47,882 bases of DNA from an uncultured Lachnospiraceae bacterium (GTDB lineage Bacteria > Bacillota > Clostridia > Lachnospirales > Lachnospiraceae), in assembly GCA_947174665.1 (NCBI GenBank), contig CAMWJV010000008.1, positions 1-47,882 on the forward strand. Direction: 5' to 3'. A program made the translations under genes and the position numbers. Below are positions 7,450 through 19,903 of the stretch, piece after piece. Below the pieces are notes generated by a model. It ran no database searches. It saw only the letters and a list, made by a program, of their open reading frames with translations, and had not been told where the DNA came from. The first letter of the stretch is position 1. Each line of letters opens with the position of its first letter.

Positions 7450-8770
7450 GATACATTTCTCCTATCAGGTCATATTCATTATAATCGGTGACAAGCGCCC
7501 TGACGAAATCTCCGGTCATCAGCGCCGCTGTGGTATTCAGAAACAGATAGCCGTCCACCCCCGGCGCATCCCGGTAGGTTCTGGCGACGTACACATCCTC
7601 GTCCGCCACCTTGCCCTCCACCATAACCTCCAGCACTCTTCCCACCATATTTTCTGACTTATCAAAGGAAATGGCCTGCTGAAGCTCCATCAGTTCATCT
7701 CTGCGGAACTCCTTGACCTCTTCCTCCACCTGGTCCGGCATCTCCGCCGCCGTCGTGTCTTCCTCCTGAGAATAAGTAAATACTCCCAGCCTGTCAAATT
7801 CCATCTCGTTTACAAAGCGGTACAGTTCACGGAAATCTTCCTCCGTCTCACCCGGGAATCCGCTGATCAGCGTGGTTCGCAGGCAGATGTCGGGGATGCG
7901 CTCCCTCAGTCTGGAAATCTGCTGCCGAAGTTCCTCCTGATGCGTCCTTCTCCCCATACGCTTCAACACTTCGTCCGCAGCATGCTGAATGGGGATATCC
8001 AGATAATGACAGACCTTAGGTTCCTGCGCGATGGTCTCTATCAACTCTTCCGTAATCTCCTCGGGATAACAGTACAAAATCCGAATCCAGTATATGCCGC
8101 TGATCTTTGCCAGCTCCCTCAGCAGATCCGGCAGACGCTTTTTCCCGTATAGATCAGTGCCGTACAGCGTGGTCTCCTGCGCCACCAGTATCAACTCCCG
8201 TACTCCCTGTTCTGCCAGCTTCCCTGCCTGAGTCACAAGCTCCTCCATGGGCACGCTTCTGTAGTTTCCCCTCACCTTCGGAATAATGCAGTAGGTACAG
8301 TGCTTATTGCAGCCCTCTGCAATCTTCAGATAAGCGTAATGCCCTCCCGTAGTCAGCACTCTGTCACCCGGGACCGTGGGTGCACTGTCCGTCTCTCCGT
8401 AATGGTTCCTGCCTTTTCCCTCCAATACCTCCCGGACGGCATCCGCGATTTCTTTAATCCCATTGGTGCCGACGATGGCGTCCACCTGTGGTATCTCCTT
8501 TTGAATTTCCTCCCGGTAACGCTGGGCCAGACATCCGGCTGCAATTAACGCCCTGATCTGCCCTGTCTCCTTCAGCTCCGCCATCTCTAAAAGCGTATTA
8601 ATGCTCTCCTCCTTGGCATCTCCGATAAAGCAGCAGGTATTGACCACCACAATGTCTGCTTCTGCCTCGTCATCTGTGAAGGAGTAACCCTCCCGGCCCA
8701 GCAGTCCCAGCATCATTTCCGTGTCCACCAGGTTCTTGTCGCAGCCCAGGGATACAAACAATATCTTCAT
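7442..8770 (-). CDS. rimO: Ribosomal protein S12 methylthiotransferase RimO
   Basis: A radical-SAM methylthiotransferase that modifies an aspartate of ribosomal protein S12. The ATG at 8770 (442 residues) begins MKILFVSLGCDKN, the conserved family N-terminus. The open frame extends 31 codons further upstream but without family similarity. Domains are the N-terminal MTTase domain with cluster cysteines (SLGC, NTCCF, AAGC), the radical SAM motif C-x3-C-x2-C (CNKHCTYC), and a C-terminal TRAM domain. The sequence VSLGCDKNLVD favours RimO over the tRNA enzyme MiaB. Confidence 0.95.
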   Translation of the reverse strand: MKILFVSLGCDKNLVDTEMMLGLLGREGYSFTDDEAEADIVVVNTCCFIGDAKEESINTLLEMAELKETGQIRALIAAGCLAQRYREEIQKEIPQVDAIVGTNGIKEIADAVREVLEGKGRNHYGETDSAPTVPGDRVLTTGGHYAYLKIAEGCNKHCTYCIIPKVRGNYRSVPMEELVTQAGKLAEQGVRELILVAQETTLYGTDLYGKKRLPDLLRELAKISGIYWIRILYCYPEEITEELIETIAQEPKVCHYLDIPIQHAADEVLKRMGRRTHQEELRQQISRLRERIPDICLRTTLISGFPGETEEDFRELYRFVNEMEFDRLGVFTYSQEEDTTAAEMPDQVEEEVKEFRRDELMELQQAISFDKSENMVGRVLEVMVEGKVADEDVYVARTYRDAPGVDGYLFLNTTAALMTGDFVRALVTDYNEYDLIGEMYHE

Positions 8771-8877
8771 ATAAATCCTGCCCCATACAAAAAAGCTGCT
8801 GCATAACACAGAATTTCTACAGGATGCCGAAACTATGTCCCGCAGAAAACCGACGTTTTGCAACAGCCTCTCTCTCC

Positions 8878-9111
8878 TTATTCTTCGTCGCCAAGTATCT
8901 TGATCCGGCTCTGGTTCAGCTCCTCTATCGCAACGGAAAGAGGCTTCTTATCCTTGTCCTCTACCAGTGACTCCTCCCCTGCAATGAGCTGTCTCGCTCT
9001 CTTGGATGTAGCCATTACAATAGAATAGCGGCTGTTGACAACCGGTGCCTCACCCTGTTCAACATCACTGTTTACTACTTTCATTAAGTCTGAATAAGAT
9101 GGATGTAACAT
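8878..9111 (-). CDS. rpoZ: RNA polymerase omega subunit
   Basis: A 77-residue omega subunit, which helps RNA polymerase assembly and, in some bacteria, ppGpp response. The core LMKVVNSDVEQGEAPVVNSR resembles the start of clostridial omega proteins, and RYSIVMATSKRARQL is the conserved motif. Its Shine-Dalgarno AAGGAG lies inside the end of gmk, whose stop is 2 bp upstream. The gmk-rpoZ pairing is widespread and supports the call. Confidence 0.93.
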   Translation of the reverse strand: MLHPSYSDLMKVVNSDVEQGEAPVVNSRYSIVMATSKRARQLIAGEESLVEDKDKKPLSVAIEELNQSRIKILGDEE

Positions 9112-9113
9112 TA

Positions 9114-9749
9114 TTAATTTGCTCCTTTCGCGAAACTTTTCAGTTCCTCTCTGATTTCTTTTATAAATTCCTGCCTTCTGACTGGCGCTCTGCGGGCCGC
9201 GTCCACCAGGCGGTGAATCTCCTCCACGCAGATTTCCAGATCATCATTAACTACTATATAATCATAGGCTGCAATGCCTTCTGATTCCTCTGACGCGCGG
9301 GCCAGGCGCTGGGCAACCACCTCCGGGCTTTCCGTACCTCTCCCCTCCAGTCTGCGCTTTAATTCCTGAACATTGGGCGGTGTCACAAACATCAGCAGAC
9401 TCTCAGGAAATTTCTCCTTAATCTTCAGCGCTCCCTGAATCTCTATCTCCAGAATGACGTTCTTCCCCGCTGTCAGCTGTTCCTCCACATAAGCGCTGGG
9501 AGTTCCGTAATAGTTGCCGCAGTAGAGCGCATACTCGATCAATCCGTTTTGGGCAATGGTCTCTTCAAACTTTTCCCTTGTTGTGAAAAAATATTCCACA
9601 CCATCTCTTTCACCCGCTCTGGGTGCTCTGGTTGTCATGGAAACAGAGAGTGCATAATTGTCATACTTTTTCAAAAGTGTCTTTACAACCGTTCCCTTAC
9701 CTGCACCGGAAAATCCGGACAGAACTATCAGAATTCCCTTTTGTTTCAT
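9114..9749 (-). CDS. gmk: Guanylate kinase
   Basis: A 211-residue guanylate kinase (GMP + ATP to GDP + ADP). The P-loop is SGFSGAGKGT near residue 10. GMP-site residues lie in STTRAPRAGERDGVEYFF-type sequence (here VSMTTRAPRAGERDG), and the lid region is RLEGRGTESPE. AGGAG precedes the ATG at 9749. It sits between remA and rpoZ in the common Firmicute order. Because it makes the GDP/GTP pool used by alarmone synthetases, it is functionally related to the fusion protein at 3664, though in a separate section. Confidence 0.96.
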   Translation of the reverse strand: MKQKGILIVLSGFSGAGKGTVVKTLLKKYDNYALSVSMTTRAPRAGERDGVEYFFTTREKFEETIAQNGLIEYALYCGNYYGTPSAYVEEQLTAGKNVILEIEIQGALKIKEKFPESLLMFVTPPNVQELKRRLEGRGTESPEVVAQRLARASEESEGIAAYDYIVVNDDLEICVEEIHRLVDAARRAPVRRQEFIKEIREELKSFAKGAN

Positions 9750-9758
9750 ACCTTGCTC

Positions 9759-10034
9759 CTAATCTACATCATCCTCTGCAGCAGGCAGAGTCCCTTCTTC
9801 CTGCCCCACCTGAACGCGCCCCGCGATAGTTTCCGGCAGCAGCGCCGACAGTACTACCTGGCTGTTCTCCATAACCAGAACCGACTTCGTTCTGCGCCCC
9901 TGGGTGGCATCGATCGCAAGCCCTTTTTCCTTTGCACTCTGCACCAGGCGCTTCACCGGTGCGGAATCCGGACTGACTATCGCAATTATTTTTGTGGTAT
10001 TCACAATATTGCCGAACCCAATATGGATAAGCAT
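9759..10034 (-). CDS. remA: RemA family regulatory protein (DUF370)
   Basis: A 91-residue protein matching RemA/YlzA, a small DNA-binding regulator of biofilm matrix and osmoprotection genes in Bacillus. The family core INIGFGNIV...IISIVSPESAPIKR appears here as IHIGFGNIV and IVSPDSAPVKR, followed by IDATQGRRTKSVLVM. The ATG at 10034 is chosen because GGAAGGAG lies 7 nt upstream; the open frame extends 10 codons further without support. Lying between yicC and gmk is the standard position of this gene. Confidence 0.92.
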   Translation of the reverse strand: MLIHIGFGNIVNTTKIIAIVSPDSAPVKRLVQSAKEKGLAIDATQGRRTKSVLVMENSQVVLSALLPETIAGRVQVGQEEGTLPAAEDDVD

Positions 10035-10114
10035 CCGTCTGCTCCTTCCATGCCAATTTCCCATCTGTTACCGTCATCCGCAAAGCACATCTGCGGCATA
10101 TTCTCTGCGGGTTG

Positions 10115-10993
10115 TCACTCTATGTTCTGAATCTGCTCCCGCACCTTCTCGATTTCCGTCTTAAGCTCTATGGCACAGTTTGATATTTCCAGGTCATTTG
10201 CCTTTGACAGCGTGGTATTTGCCTCCCGGTTCATCTCCTGTGCTATAAAATCAAGCTTGCGCCCGATGGAACCGCCTTCCAGCAGGGCTGACCGGGTGGT
10301 TTCAATGTGGCTGCGGAGCCTTACGATCTCCTCGTCCACACATATCTTGTCTGCAAAAATGGTGACCTCCGTCAAAAGCCTGTTTTCATCCACCGTGTTG
10401 TCGCCCAGAAGGTCTTTCACCTTCTCCTCCAGTTTGCGGCGGTATTCCGCCACGATCTGGGGTGAACGCTCCGCAATGAAATCCACCAGCTTCAGCATAC
10501 CCTCCAGCTTTTCCAGCAAATCCTGCTTCAGGTTATCGCCTTCCGTGACCCGGCTTTCCACAAACATCTTCGCGGCACCGTCCACAGCCTTCTGCAGTTC
10601 CTTCCAGAGTTCTTCCTCGTCCGCTCCCGCCTCTTCCATGGTAAAGACCTCCGGGTATCTGGACAGAGTTGAAACCCGAACATCATCCTCCAGTCCGAAG
10701 TCCTCAGCCATCCGGCGCAGATAGAGCAGATATTCCTCCGCCACATCTTTATTGTAATGAACCGTACAGGTATGCTCGGAAAGATCCTCATAGGATATGA
10801 ATACATCCACCTTCCCTCTGGAAATGTACTTTTTCAGTTCGTTCCGGATAGCCGACTCAAAATAGTTCAGAGTCTTCGGCATCTTAATATTGACATCCAG
10901 ATAGCGGTGGTTTACGGCCTTTATCTCCACCGTGAACTTTCGGTTGTTCTCCGCGGCCTCACATCTGCCGAAACCGGTCATACTTTTTATCAT
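10115..10993 (-). CDS. yicC: YicC/YloC family endoribonuclease
   Basis: A 292-residue YicC-family protein. It starts at the ATG at 10993 (AGGAG 5 nt upstream) with the family N-terminus MIKSMTGFGR. It ends in the conserved DUF1732 region (EGGSIGRKLDFIAQEMNREANTTLSK, cited only in part, then ELKTEIEKVREQIQNIE). Members are reported as endoribonucleases affecting small RNA turnover. It is the first gene of the yicC-remA-gmk-rpoZ-rimO-pgsA-cinA string and follows a near-consensus promoter. Confidence 0.93.
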   Translation of the reverse strand: MIKSMTGFGRCEAAENNRKFTVEIKAVNHRYLDVNIKMPKTLNYFESAIRNELKKYISRGKVDVFISYEDLSEHTCTVHYNKDVAEEYLLYLRRMAEDFGLEDDVRVSTLSRYPEVFTMEEAGADEEELWKELQKAVDGAAKMFVESRVTEGDNLKQDLLEKLEGMLKLVDFIAERSPQIVAEYRRKLEEKVKDLLGDNTVDENRLLTEVTIFADKICVDEEIVRLRSHIETTRSALLEGGSIGRKLDFIAQEMNREANTTLSKANDLEISNCAIELKTEIEKVREQIQNIE

Positions 10994-11054
10994 CAGTGCT
11001 CCTATCCCGGCAGTGCCTCTGCCGTCAAACACTTTTCATTACAAACACTTCACA

Positions 11055-11083
11055 TTATAAAGTAAGATTCGGCAAGCGTCAAG
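11055..11083 (-). promoter_or_regulatory. Promoter of the yicC-remA-gmk-rpoZ operon
   Basis: The minus strand reads TTGACG (11078-11083), a 17-bp spacer, then TATAAT (11055-11060). This lies 62 bp upstream of the yicC start and is the only strong promoter seen for the operon. Confidence 0.85.
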
Positions 11084-11147
11084 AGTGCCGTCACCATTGC
11101 TTTTTTGAAACAAGTCTGGTAGACTGTGGAAAAAGAGGTGATTTTTT

Positions 11148-11678
11148 ATGGAAAAATTAATTTTGGTTTCCCCCACATCCGATCATATCCATGATCTTGC
11201 CTGTTTCCGCCGGGAAGTGGCAGAGGCGGGAGACGCTGACAGCTTTGCGGGATGTTCCCGACTGGAGCAGTACGACCGCCTGGAGGATTGGATAGAATAT
11301 ACACACTTAAACCAGTTTCCTGAAAACGTTCCCGAGGGACATGTCCCGTCCAACGTTTATCTTGCCCTGCGGGAAACTGATCAGAAGATTGTCGGGATCA
11401 TTGACCTGCGGCACCATATCGATCACCCCATCCTGGGCACCTGGGGCGGACACATGGGCTATACCGTCCGGCCCTGTGAGCGCGGAAAGGGCTATGCGGC
11501 TGAAATGCTGCGGCTGAACCTGGAAAACTGCCGAAAACGGGGACTGAAGAAAGTGATGATCACCTGCAGCCCGAACAACCCTGCCAGCGAGAAGACCATT
11601 CTGGTCAACGGCGGCGTGTATGAAAAGACTGTTGAAGTGGACGGGGATCTGATCAAACGATACTGGATCGAACTGTAG
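11148..11678 (+). CDS. GNAT family N-acetyltransferase
   Basis: A 176-residue GCN5-related acetyltransferase. The acetyl-CoA pyrophosphate loop is seen in GYTVRPCERGKGYAAEML (R-x2-G-x-G/A pattern), followed by NLENCRKRGLKKVMITCSPNNPAS, in which the N-P-A-S segment is typical of motif B. The length fits a single-domain GNAT; the substrate is unknown. AAGAGGTG lies 8 nt before the ATG. A possible promoter TTGCTT (11098-11103)-17 bp-TAGACT (11121-11126) lies upstream. It is divergent from yicC and 48 bp ahead of rqcH on the same strand. Confidence 0.88.
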   Translation: MEKLILVSPTSDHIHDLACFRREVAEAGDADSFAGCSRLEQYDRLEDWIEYTHLNQFPENVPEGHVPSNVYLALRETDQKIVGIIDLRHHIDHPILGTWGGHMGYTVRPCERGKGYAAEMLRLNLENCRKRGLKKVMITCSPNNPASEKTILVNGGVYEKTVEVDGDLIKRYWIEL

Positions 11679-11726
11679 CATAATGTGTATATGATCGGAT
11701 AGTGGAACACAAAGAAGGAGATAACC

Positions 11727-13463
11727 ATGGCATTTGACGGTGTCACTATAGCAAACGTAGTAAGTGAATTAAAACGGGAACTGGTGGGCGGGCGGCTATA
11801 CAAGATTGCCCAGCCGGAGGAGGATGAACTGCTCCTGACGATCAAGCAGCCGTCCGGACAGCGCAAGCTCTTGCTTTCCGCCAGCGCCTCACTGCCTCTG
11901 ATCTATCTGACAGAGACCAATAAGCCAAGCCCCATGACCGCACCCAATTTCTGTATGCTCTTACGAAAGCATTTACAGAACGGGCGCATTACCGACATTT
12001 CCCAGCCGGGGCTTGAGCGTATCGTCCACATCCGGATAGAGCATCTGGATGAAATGGGTGATCTGCGCCACAAAACGCTGATCATAGAAATCATGGGTAA
12101 GCACAGTAATATTATCTTCTGCAATGATGACAACATGATCATTGACAGTATCAAACGGGTCTCCGCCGCCGTCAGTTCACTCCGGGAAGTTCTGCCGGGG
12201 AAACCCTATTTTGTGGCTCAGACTCAGGACAAGCTGGACGCCCTGACCACGGATTCTGATACCTTCCGCCAGGCCGTCTCCGCCAAACCGCAGCCGGTCT
12301 TCAAGGCTTTGTACGGCTGTTTTTCCGGCATTTCTCCCGTACTTGCCCAGGAACTGTGCCATGAGGCCGGGATTGACGGTGACCGTCCTGCCGCCGCCCT
12401 GGATGACACGGATCATCATGCTCTTTTCAGGGCATTTTCCGATATGGTCAATGCCATCAGGGAGGAGCGCTTTACACCCAATATAGCCTACTCATCCGGC
12501 CGTCCCGCAGAATTCTGCGCCCTTCCTCTGAAGATGTACAACAATACTGTCAGCTATGGGACTATGTCAGAGCTTCTGGAGACTTATTACGCTGAGAAGG
12601 AAGCCCTCACCCGTATCCGGCAAAAATCCGCCGACCTGCGGCATATTGTCCAGACTGCCCTGGAACGCAATGTCAAGAAATATGATCTGCAGCTGCGTCA
12701 GATACAGGATACGGAAAAGAGGGATACTTACCGTATTTACGGTGAGCTTTTAAACACCTACGGCTACGGCGCACAGCCCGGGGCCAAATCCCTGGAAGCT
12801 CTGAACTACTACACAAATGAGAATATAACCATTCCTCTGGACCCTACCTTAAGCACAACAGAGAATGCAAAAAAATACTTTGATAAATATAACAAGCTGA
12901 AGCGCACCTATGAAGCCCTTTCTCAGTTGACTCAGGAAGTCAAATCCGAGATCGATCATCTGGAATCCATCTCCAACTCTCTGGATATTGCTCTGCGCGA
13001 GGAGGATCTGGCAGAGATTAAGGAAGAACTGACAGAAAGCGGCTACATCCGCCGAAAGAGCGGCCTAAAAAAACAGAAGGCTGCCAGCAGACCCTTCCAC
13101 TATATCAGCAGTGATGGTTTTCACATGTATGTGGGTAAAAACAATTATCAGAATGATGAACTTACCTTCAAGGTCGCAACAGGCAACGACTGGTGGTTCC
13201 ATGCCAAGAAAATCCCCGGCTCCCATGTAATCGTCAGGCTTGGCAGCGCAGACGAACTGCCGGACCGCACCTTCGAGGAGGCGGCGCGCCTGGCGGCCTA
13301 TTACTCCAAAGGGCGGGATCAGGAAAAGGTGGAAATTGATTATATCCAGAAAAAGCATGTGAAAAAGCCCGCCGGTGCAAAACCCGGCTTTGTGGTCTAT
13401 TACACGAATTTCTCCATGAGCATCGACAGCGACATCTCCGGAATTCAGGTCGTACCGGATTGA
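11727..13463 (+). CDS. rqcH: RqcH/NFACT family ribosome quality control protein
   Basis: A 578-residue bacterial NEMF homologue (older name: fibronectin-binding protein). RqcH recruits tRNA-Ala to stalled 50S subunits and adds C-terminal alanine tails that mark nascent chains for decay. The NFACT-N domain begins MAFDGVTIANVVSELK and contains EIMGKHSNIIF. A central coiled coil follows (about 290-430), then the NFACT-R domain with NDWWFHAKKIPGSHVIV. AGAAGGAG lies 7 nt before the ATG. It is complete and follows the GNAT gene at 48 bp, possibly co-transcribed. Confidence 0.93.
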   Translation: MAFDGVTIANVVSELKRELVGGRLYKIAQPEEDELLLTIKQPSGQRKLLLSASASLPLIYLTETNKPSPMTAPNFCMLLRKHLQNGRITDISQPGLERIVHIRIEHLDEMGDLRHKTLIIEIMGKHSNIIFCNDDNMIIDSIKRVSAAVSSLREVLPGKPYFVAQTQDKLDALTTDSDTFRQAVSAKPQPVFKALYGCFSGISPVLAQELCHEAGIDGDRPAAALDDTDHHALFRAFSDMVNAIREERFTPNIAYSSGRPAEFCALPLKMYNNTVSYGTMSELLETYYAEKEALTRIRQKSADLRHIVQTALERNVKKYDLQLRQIQDTEKRDTYRIYGELLNTYGYGAQPGAKSLEALNYYTNENITIPLDPTLSTTENAKKYFDKYNKLKRTYEALSQLTQEVKSEIDHLESISNSLDIALREEDLAEIKEELTESGYIRRKSGLKKQKAASRPFHYISSDGFHMYVGKNNYQNDELTFKVATGNDWWFHAKKIPGSHVIVRLGSADELPDRTFEEAARLAAYYSKGRDQEKVEIDYIQKKHVKKPAGAKPGFVVYYTNFSMSIDSDISGIQVVPD

Positions 13464-13484
13464 CAACATAATGCTTACGGCACA

Positions 13485-13700
13485 TAACAGTTCAGCGCTG
13501 CAGCAAGTCACATCGCCTGATAGACAACGGATTCCTGCTCAGACTCGTTCCCACTCGAGAAAAAACGTAACGGTACATAAGTCTCCAAAGTACGGAGACA
13601 GGACATCGTTCTTGATGCCCTTGGTACCGACGTTTTTTACGGTCTTTGCAGGAACCCGTTGCCCCTCAGGCGATTGATAGCAGGCACGGCTGAATGGTTA
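13485..13700. repeat. Large imperfect palindromic repeat, copy 2
   Basis: Second copy of the element at 2590-2781, same orientation, ~216 bp. The central ~48 bp from AAAAAACGTAACGG to the GGAGAC hairpin is identical to copy 1. An extra ~23 bp (about 13602-13624) forms a small second hairpin (GACATC/GATGCC). Outer stems keep pairing although their sequence differs: ATCGCCTGA (13512-13520) with TCAGGCGAT (13666-13674), where copy 1 has GCCGCCTG with CAGGCGGC. It lies between the convergent genes rqcH and recJ. Confidence 0.8.
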
Positions 13701-13716
13701 CCGCTTCACCCCCCAT

Positions 13717-13759
13717 AAAAGCCTGCACCTTGACTCCATCGGTCATGGCGCAGGCTTTT
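13717..13759. terminator. Bidirectional terminator between rqcH and recJ
   Basis: AAAAGCCTGC (13717-13726) is exactly complementary to GCAGGCTTTT (13750-13759), giving a 10-bp stem that ends in T4 on both strands. It begins 2 bp past the recJ stop and serves the convergent rqcH and the long atp-recJ unit. Confidence 0.8.
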
Positions 13760-13760
13760 C

Positions 13761-15545
13761 TCAGCAGTAGTGTTGCATAACATACTGTAATTCCGTCTTT
13801 CCCTTGTAGGTATTCTTCCCCAGCTGGTAAACCACGGAAACCTTCAGCTGCGCCTGCCCCGCGTACAGCGCAGCCTCGCTTCCGGGACCATATTTCTCCT
13901 CCAGAAAATGCCCGAATTTCTCCAAATCACCGAAATACACCAGCTGCTTTCTGCCTCCCCCTGAAGTCCGCACGGTATATCTGGCACAGCTTTTGTTAGC
14001 TCCCATCTTAAAGCCCGCCTGAAAGATCAGATCCTTCTCTGCAAACAGAGGCTTTGGATTACCCACCCCGAAGGGTTCCAGCAGGTTCAGTTCGTCAGCA
14101 AGCTCATCTGTGCCGTAGTCCATGGGCATTGGCACATCGATATGTACCCTGGCTGCAAAGTCCTCCTCCTTCAGTTCGCATCTCTCATTGATTTCCCGGC
14201 GAAGTCCCTCTATGTTTTTCTCCTCCATAGACAGTCCTGCTGCCATTGCATGCCCGCCGAATTTGGTAAAATATTTCCCCACCTGAACCATGGCATTATA
14301 CATGTGATACCCCTCAACGGAACGCCCGGAGCCTTTGACACCTTCCTCTCCTCTGGTCAGAATAAAGACCGGGTGATTGTATCTCTCCCGTATCCTCCCG
14401 GCGACGATTCCCGCCAGACTCTCATGTACTGACGGCAGGAAAATAACCATCACCTTATCTCTGTCCAAATGGTTCTCCCCAATATAACGCTCTGCCTCCT
14501 CCACGCCTTTCAGCGTCAGACTCTTGCGGCTGTCATTCATCTCCTTCAGCTCCCTTGCCAGCCCAAAAGCTTCCACCTTCGTGCGGCTCTGCAAAAGCTC
14601 CAGCGCCCGGGCAGCAGTATCCAGACGCCCCGTTGCGTTAAGACAGGGGCCGATGACAAAGCCGAGATGATAAACATTTACCCCTGCAGGTTCCAGCTGA
14701 TTGACCTCCATCAGCGCCCGCAGCCCCTGGTTCCCGGAATTTTTAAGGCGCTTCAGCCCTTCCCTGACCAGAATCCGGTTTTCATCCTTCAATTCCATCA
14801 CATCGCAAACAGTGGAAAGAGCTGCAAATTCCAGCAGCTCTTCCATAACCTCTTCCAGACCGGGATTCCTTGTCCTCTCTCCGATTGCCTGAATCAGCTT
14901 ATAGGCCACCACCCCTCCGCAGATACCTGAAAAGGGATATTCGCACTGCTCCTGCTTCGGATCAATTACAGCATCAGCGGCCGGCAGAATCTCCCTCCGA
15001 ACAACATTCCCCTCTCCATCCGTCTCCTCCCGAAAAGGAACTTCATGGTGGTCGGTAACAATTACCCGGATACCGTAGGTGTTTGCCAGTTCAATCTGGG
15101 CTGCCGCTGCAATGCCGTTGTCGCAGGTGACGATCATCCCCACACCGTCCCGTCTGGCCTCCTCGATCAGTGAGTCATTTAACCCATAGCCGTCGTGAAT
15201 GCGGTGAGGAATGGCCGCGTCCACCTTTGCGCCAAGCACCTGAAGCCCCCTTGTCAGTATATAGGTGGAGCAGATGCCGTCCACATCATAGTCTCCGATA
15301 ACACGGATAAATACTCCCTGCTCCGCTGCTTCAATGATGAAACCCACCGCCTTTTCCATATCCTTCATAAGCCAGGGAGAATAGCAGTCCTTCATCGTTC
15401 CCTGCAGAAATTTCCTGACCTGCGCTTCCTCTGTCAGATCCCGGTTTCGCAAAATTCTTGCCAGCACGGGACTGATGTGGAATTCCGCCGCCCATTTATC
15501 AAAGTCCGCTTTTTTTGCCGCCACATACCATTTTTCCATCTGCAT
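13761..15545 (-). CDS. recJ: Single-stranded-DNA-specific exonuclease RecJ
   Basis: A ~594-residue RecJ, the 5'-3' ssDNA exonuclease of the DHH family acting in recombination and repair. Manganese-site motifs are visible: GDYDVDGICSTYIL near residue 80, TCDNGIA, and VTDHHEVPF, followed by a DHHA1 domain with GGHAMAAGLS. The length is normal for the short (non-YqcI-extended) form. The ATG at 15545 or 15539 is the likely start; upstream GTG and TTG codons in frame have no better ribosome site. It lies only ~24 bp after atpC on the same strand, so it is probably the last gene of the ATP synthase transcript. Confidence 0.93.
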   Translation of the reverse strand: MQMEKWYVAAKKADFDKWAAEFHISPVLARILRNRDLTEEAQVRKFLQGTMKDCYSPWLMKDMEKAVGFIIEAAEQGVFIRVIGDYDVDGICSTYILTRGLQVLGAKVDAAIPHRIHDGYGLNDSLIEEARRDGVGMIVTCDNGIAAAAQIELANTYGIRVIVTDHHEVPFREETDGEGNVVRREILPAADAVIDPKQEQCEYPFSGICGGVVAYKLIQAIGERTRNPGLEEVMEELLEFAALSTVCDVMELKDENRILVREGLKRLKNSGNQGLRALMEVNQLEPAGVNVYHLGFVIGPCLNATGRLDTAARALELLQSRTKVEAFGLARELKEMNDSRKSLTLKGVEEAERYIGENHLDRDKVMVIFLPSVHESLAGIVAGRIRERYNHPVFILTRGEEGVKGSGRSVEGYHMYNAMVQVGKYFTKFGGHAMAAGLSMEEKNIEGLRREINERCELKEEDFAARVHIDVPMPMDYGTDELADELNLLEPFGVGNPKPLFAEKDLIFQAGFKMGANKSCARYTVRTSGGGRKQLVYFGDLEKFGHFLEEKYGPGSEAALYAGQAQLKVSVVYQLGKNTYKGKTELQYVMQHYC

Positions 15546-15569
15546 CACCAATCCGATAATACACCTGTT

Positions 15570-18321
<2,752 letters not shown>

Positions 18322-18334
18322 CACAAGCCACTCC

Positions 18335-19903
18335 TTATCCTTCTTTTATCAGCTTTAGGTATTGTTTTGACGCTTCGAGTATTCTTTCCCTGCCTTCATC
18401 CGTAAGTACTCCTGTTTTCTCGATTTCCGCACAGACATCAGGCAGCTGCTCCTTAACATACACGGTCAGCCCCTTCCCGAATTCCGAAATACCGCGGACA
18501 GGAACAGCCTGCATCACATGCTCAAGAGCCGCGGTCAAAAGAATGACCTGATCCACCTGTTTCAGGGGATGGTATTGTGCCTGCTTCAAAAGCTCCATCA
18601 ACCCCTGCCCGAACGTAAGCTGCCGTTTAGTCACTTCGTCCAGATCGCTTGAAAACTGTGTGAACACTTCCATTTCCCGATATTGCGCCAACTCCAGACG
18701 GATAGCACCCGCCGCTTTTTTCATTGCTTTGGTCTGCGCATCCCCGCCCACACGGGATACAGACAAGCCCACATTGACTGCCGGCCTCTGGCCCGCAAAG
18801 AAAAGAGAGCTTTCCAGAAATATCTGACCGTCCGTGATTGAAATAATATTTGTAGGAATATAGGCGGACACATCACCCGCCTGGGTCTCCACAACAGGAA
18901 GCGCCGTCATGCTGCCGCCCCCCAGCTCATCTGACAAATGCGCTGAACGCTCCAGCAGACGGGAATGCAGATAAAACACATCCCCCGGATAGGCCTCACG
19001 TCCCGGAGAACGTTCCAACAGCAGACTGAGCGCCCGATAGGCAATGGCATGCTTGGAAAGGTCATCGTACACGATCAGTATGTCCTTTCCCTGCCTCATA
19101 AAGTATTCTCCCAAAGCGCATCCGGCATATGGGGCAATATACTGCAGCGGAGCCGGATCACTGGCAGTTGCGTTTACCACAATAGAATATTTCATTGCGT
19201 CATGCTTCCGCAATGTTTCCACAAGCTGTGCCACAGAAGAGGCTTTTTGCCCGATTGCCACATAAATGCAGATAACATCTTTTCCCTTTTGATTCAATAT
19301 AGTATCCAGTGCAATTGCCGTCTTGCCCGTCTGCCGATCCCCGATGATCAGTTCCCGCTGTCCGCGGCCGATAGGAAACATGGCGTCAATGGCCAGAAGC
19401 CCCGTTTCCATCGGACGGTTCACCGGCTGTCTGTCAATAATTCCCGGCGCAGGAGCTTCCACCGGACAGTATCCGTCCGCATGTATTTTCCCCCGGCCAT
19501 CAATGGGATTACCCAGCGCATCGATCACCCGTCCCAGAAATTCGTCGCCAACCGGAATGCCTGCTGTTTTACCCGTTCTCCTTACAACGCTTCCCTCACA
19601 TATATCCTGTTCATCTCCAAAGAGAATACAGCCGATCTCCCTGCGTTTCAGATCCTGCACCATGCCGCGGATATTATTTGAAAAAATGAGGATCTCACCA
19701 TATGTTACATTTTCCAGACCGCTGACAGTGGCAATGCCGTCTCCCACAGTCAGAACAGTTCCTCTCTCCTGCTCCAGGTCAGACGGAATCCAGTTCTTTA
19801 CCGCCTCCTGCATAAGAGGAATGATATCACCTTCCTGCGCGATCATCTCCGACCATATGTTTTTCAACTGGTCAAGCTGCTCGTCTATCATCCTGTCATT
19901 CAT
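18335..19903 (-). CDS. atpA: F-type ATP synthase alpha subunit with atypical N-terminus
   Basis: A ~522-residue alpha subunit. The P-loop [13 protein letters not shown], the [14 protein letters not shown] segment and [16 protein letters not shown] are standard. The N-terminus before the first conserved strand ([13 protein letters not shown]) is ~47 residues, about 19 longer than in E. coli. It lacks the usual SEISELIKQRI-like helix that docks onto the delta subunit. The ATG at 19903 is favoured by GGGGAGG 9 nt upstream; it overlaps the end of atpF by 8 bp. The absence of an atpH gene between atpF and atpA fits the altered N-terminus. Confidence 0.96.
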   Translation of the reverse strand: MNDRMIDEQLDQLKNIWSEMIAQEGDIIPLMQEAVKNWIPSDLEQERGTVLTVGDGIATVSGLENVTYGEILIFSNNIRGMVQDLKRREIGCILFGDEQDICEGSVVRRTGKTAGIPVGDEFLGRVIDALGNPIDGRGKIHADGYCPVEAPAPGIIDRQPVNRPMETGLLAIDAMFPIGRGQRELIIGDRQTGKTAIALDTILNQKGKDVICIYVAIGQKASSVAQLVETLRKHDAMKYSIVVNATASDPAPLQYIAPYAGCALGEYFMRQGKDILIVYDDLSKHAIAYRALSLLLERSPGREAYPGDVFYLHSRLLERSAHLSDELGGGSMTALPVVETQAGDVSAYIPTNIISITDGQIFLESSLFFAGQRPAVNVGLSVSRVGGDAQTKAMKKAAGAIRLELAQYREMEVFTQFSSDLDEVTKRQLTFGQGLMELLKQAQYHPLKQVDQVILLTAALEHVMQAVPVRGISEFGKGLTVYVKEQLPDVCAEIEKTGVLTDEGRERILEASKQYLKLIKEG

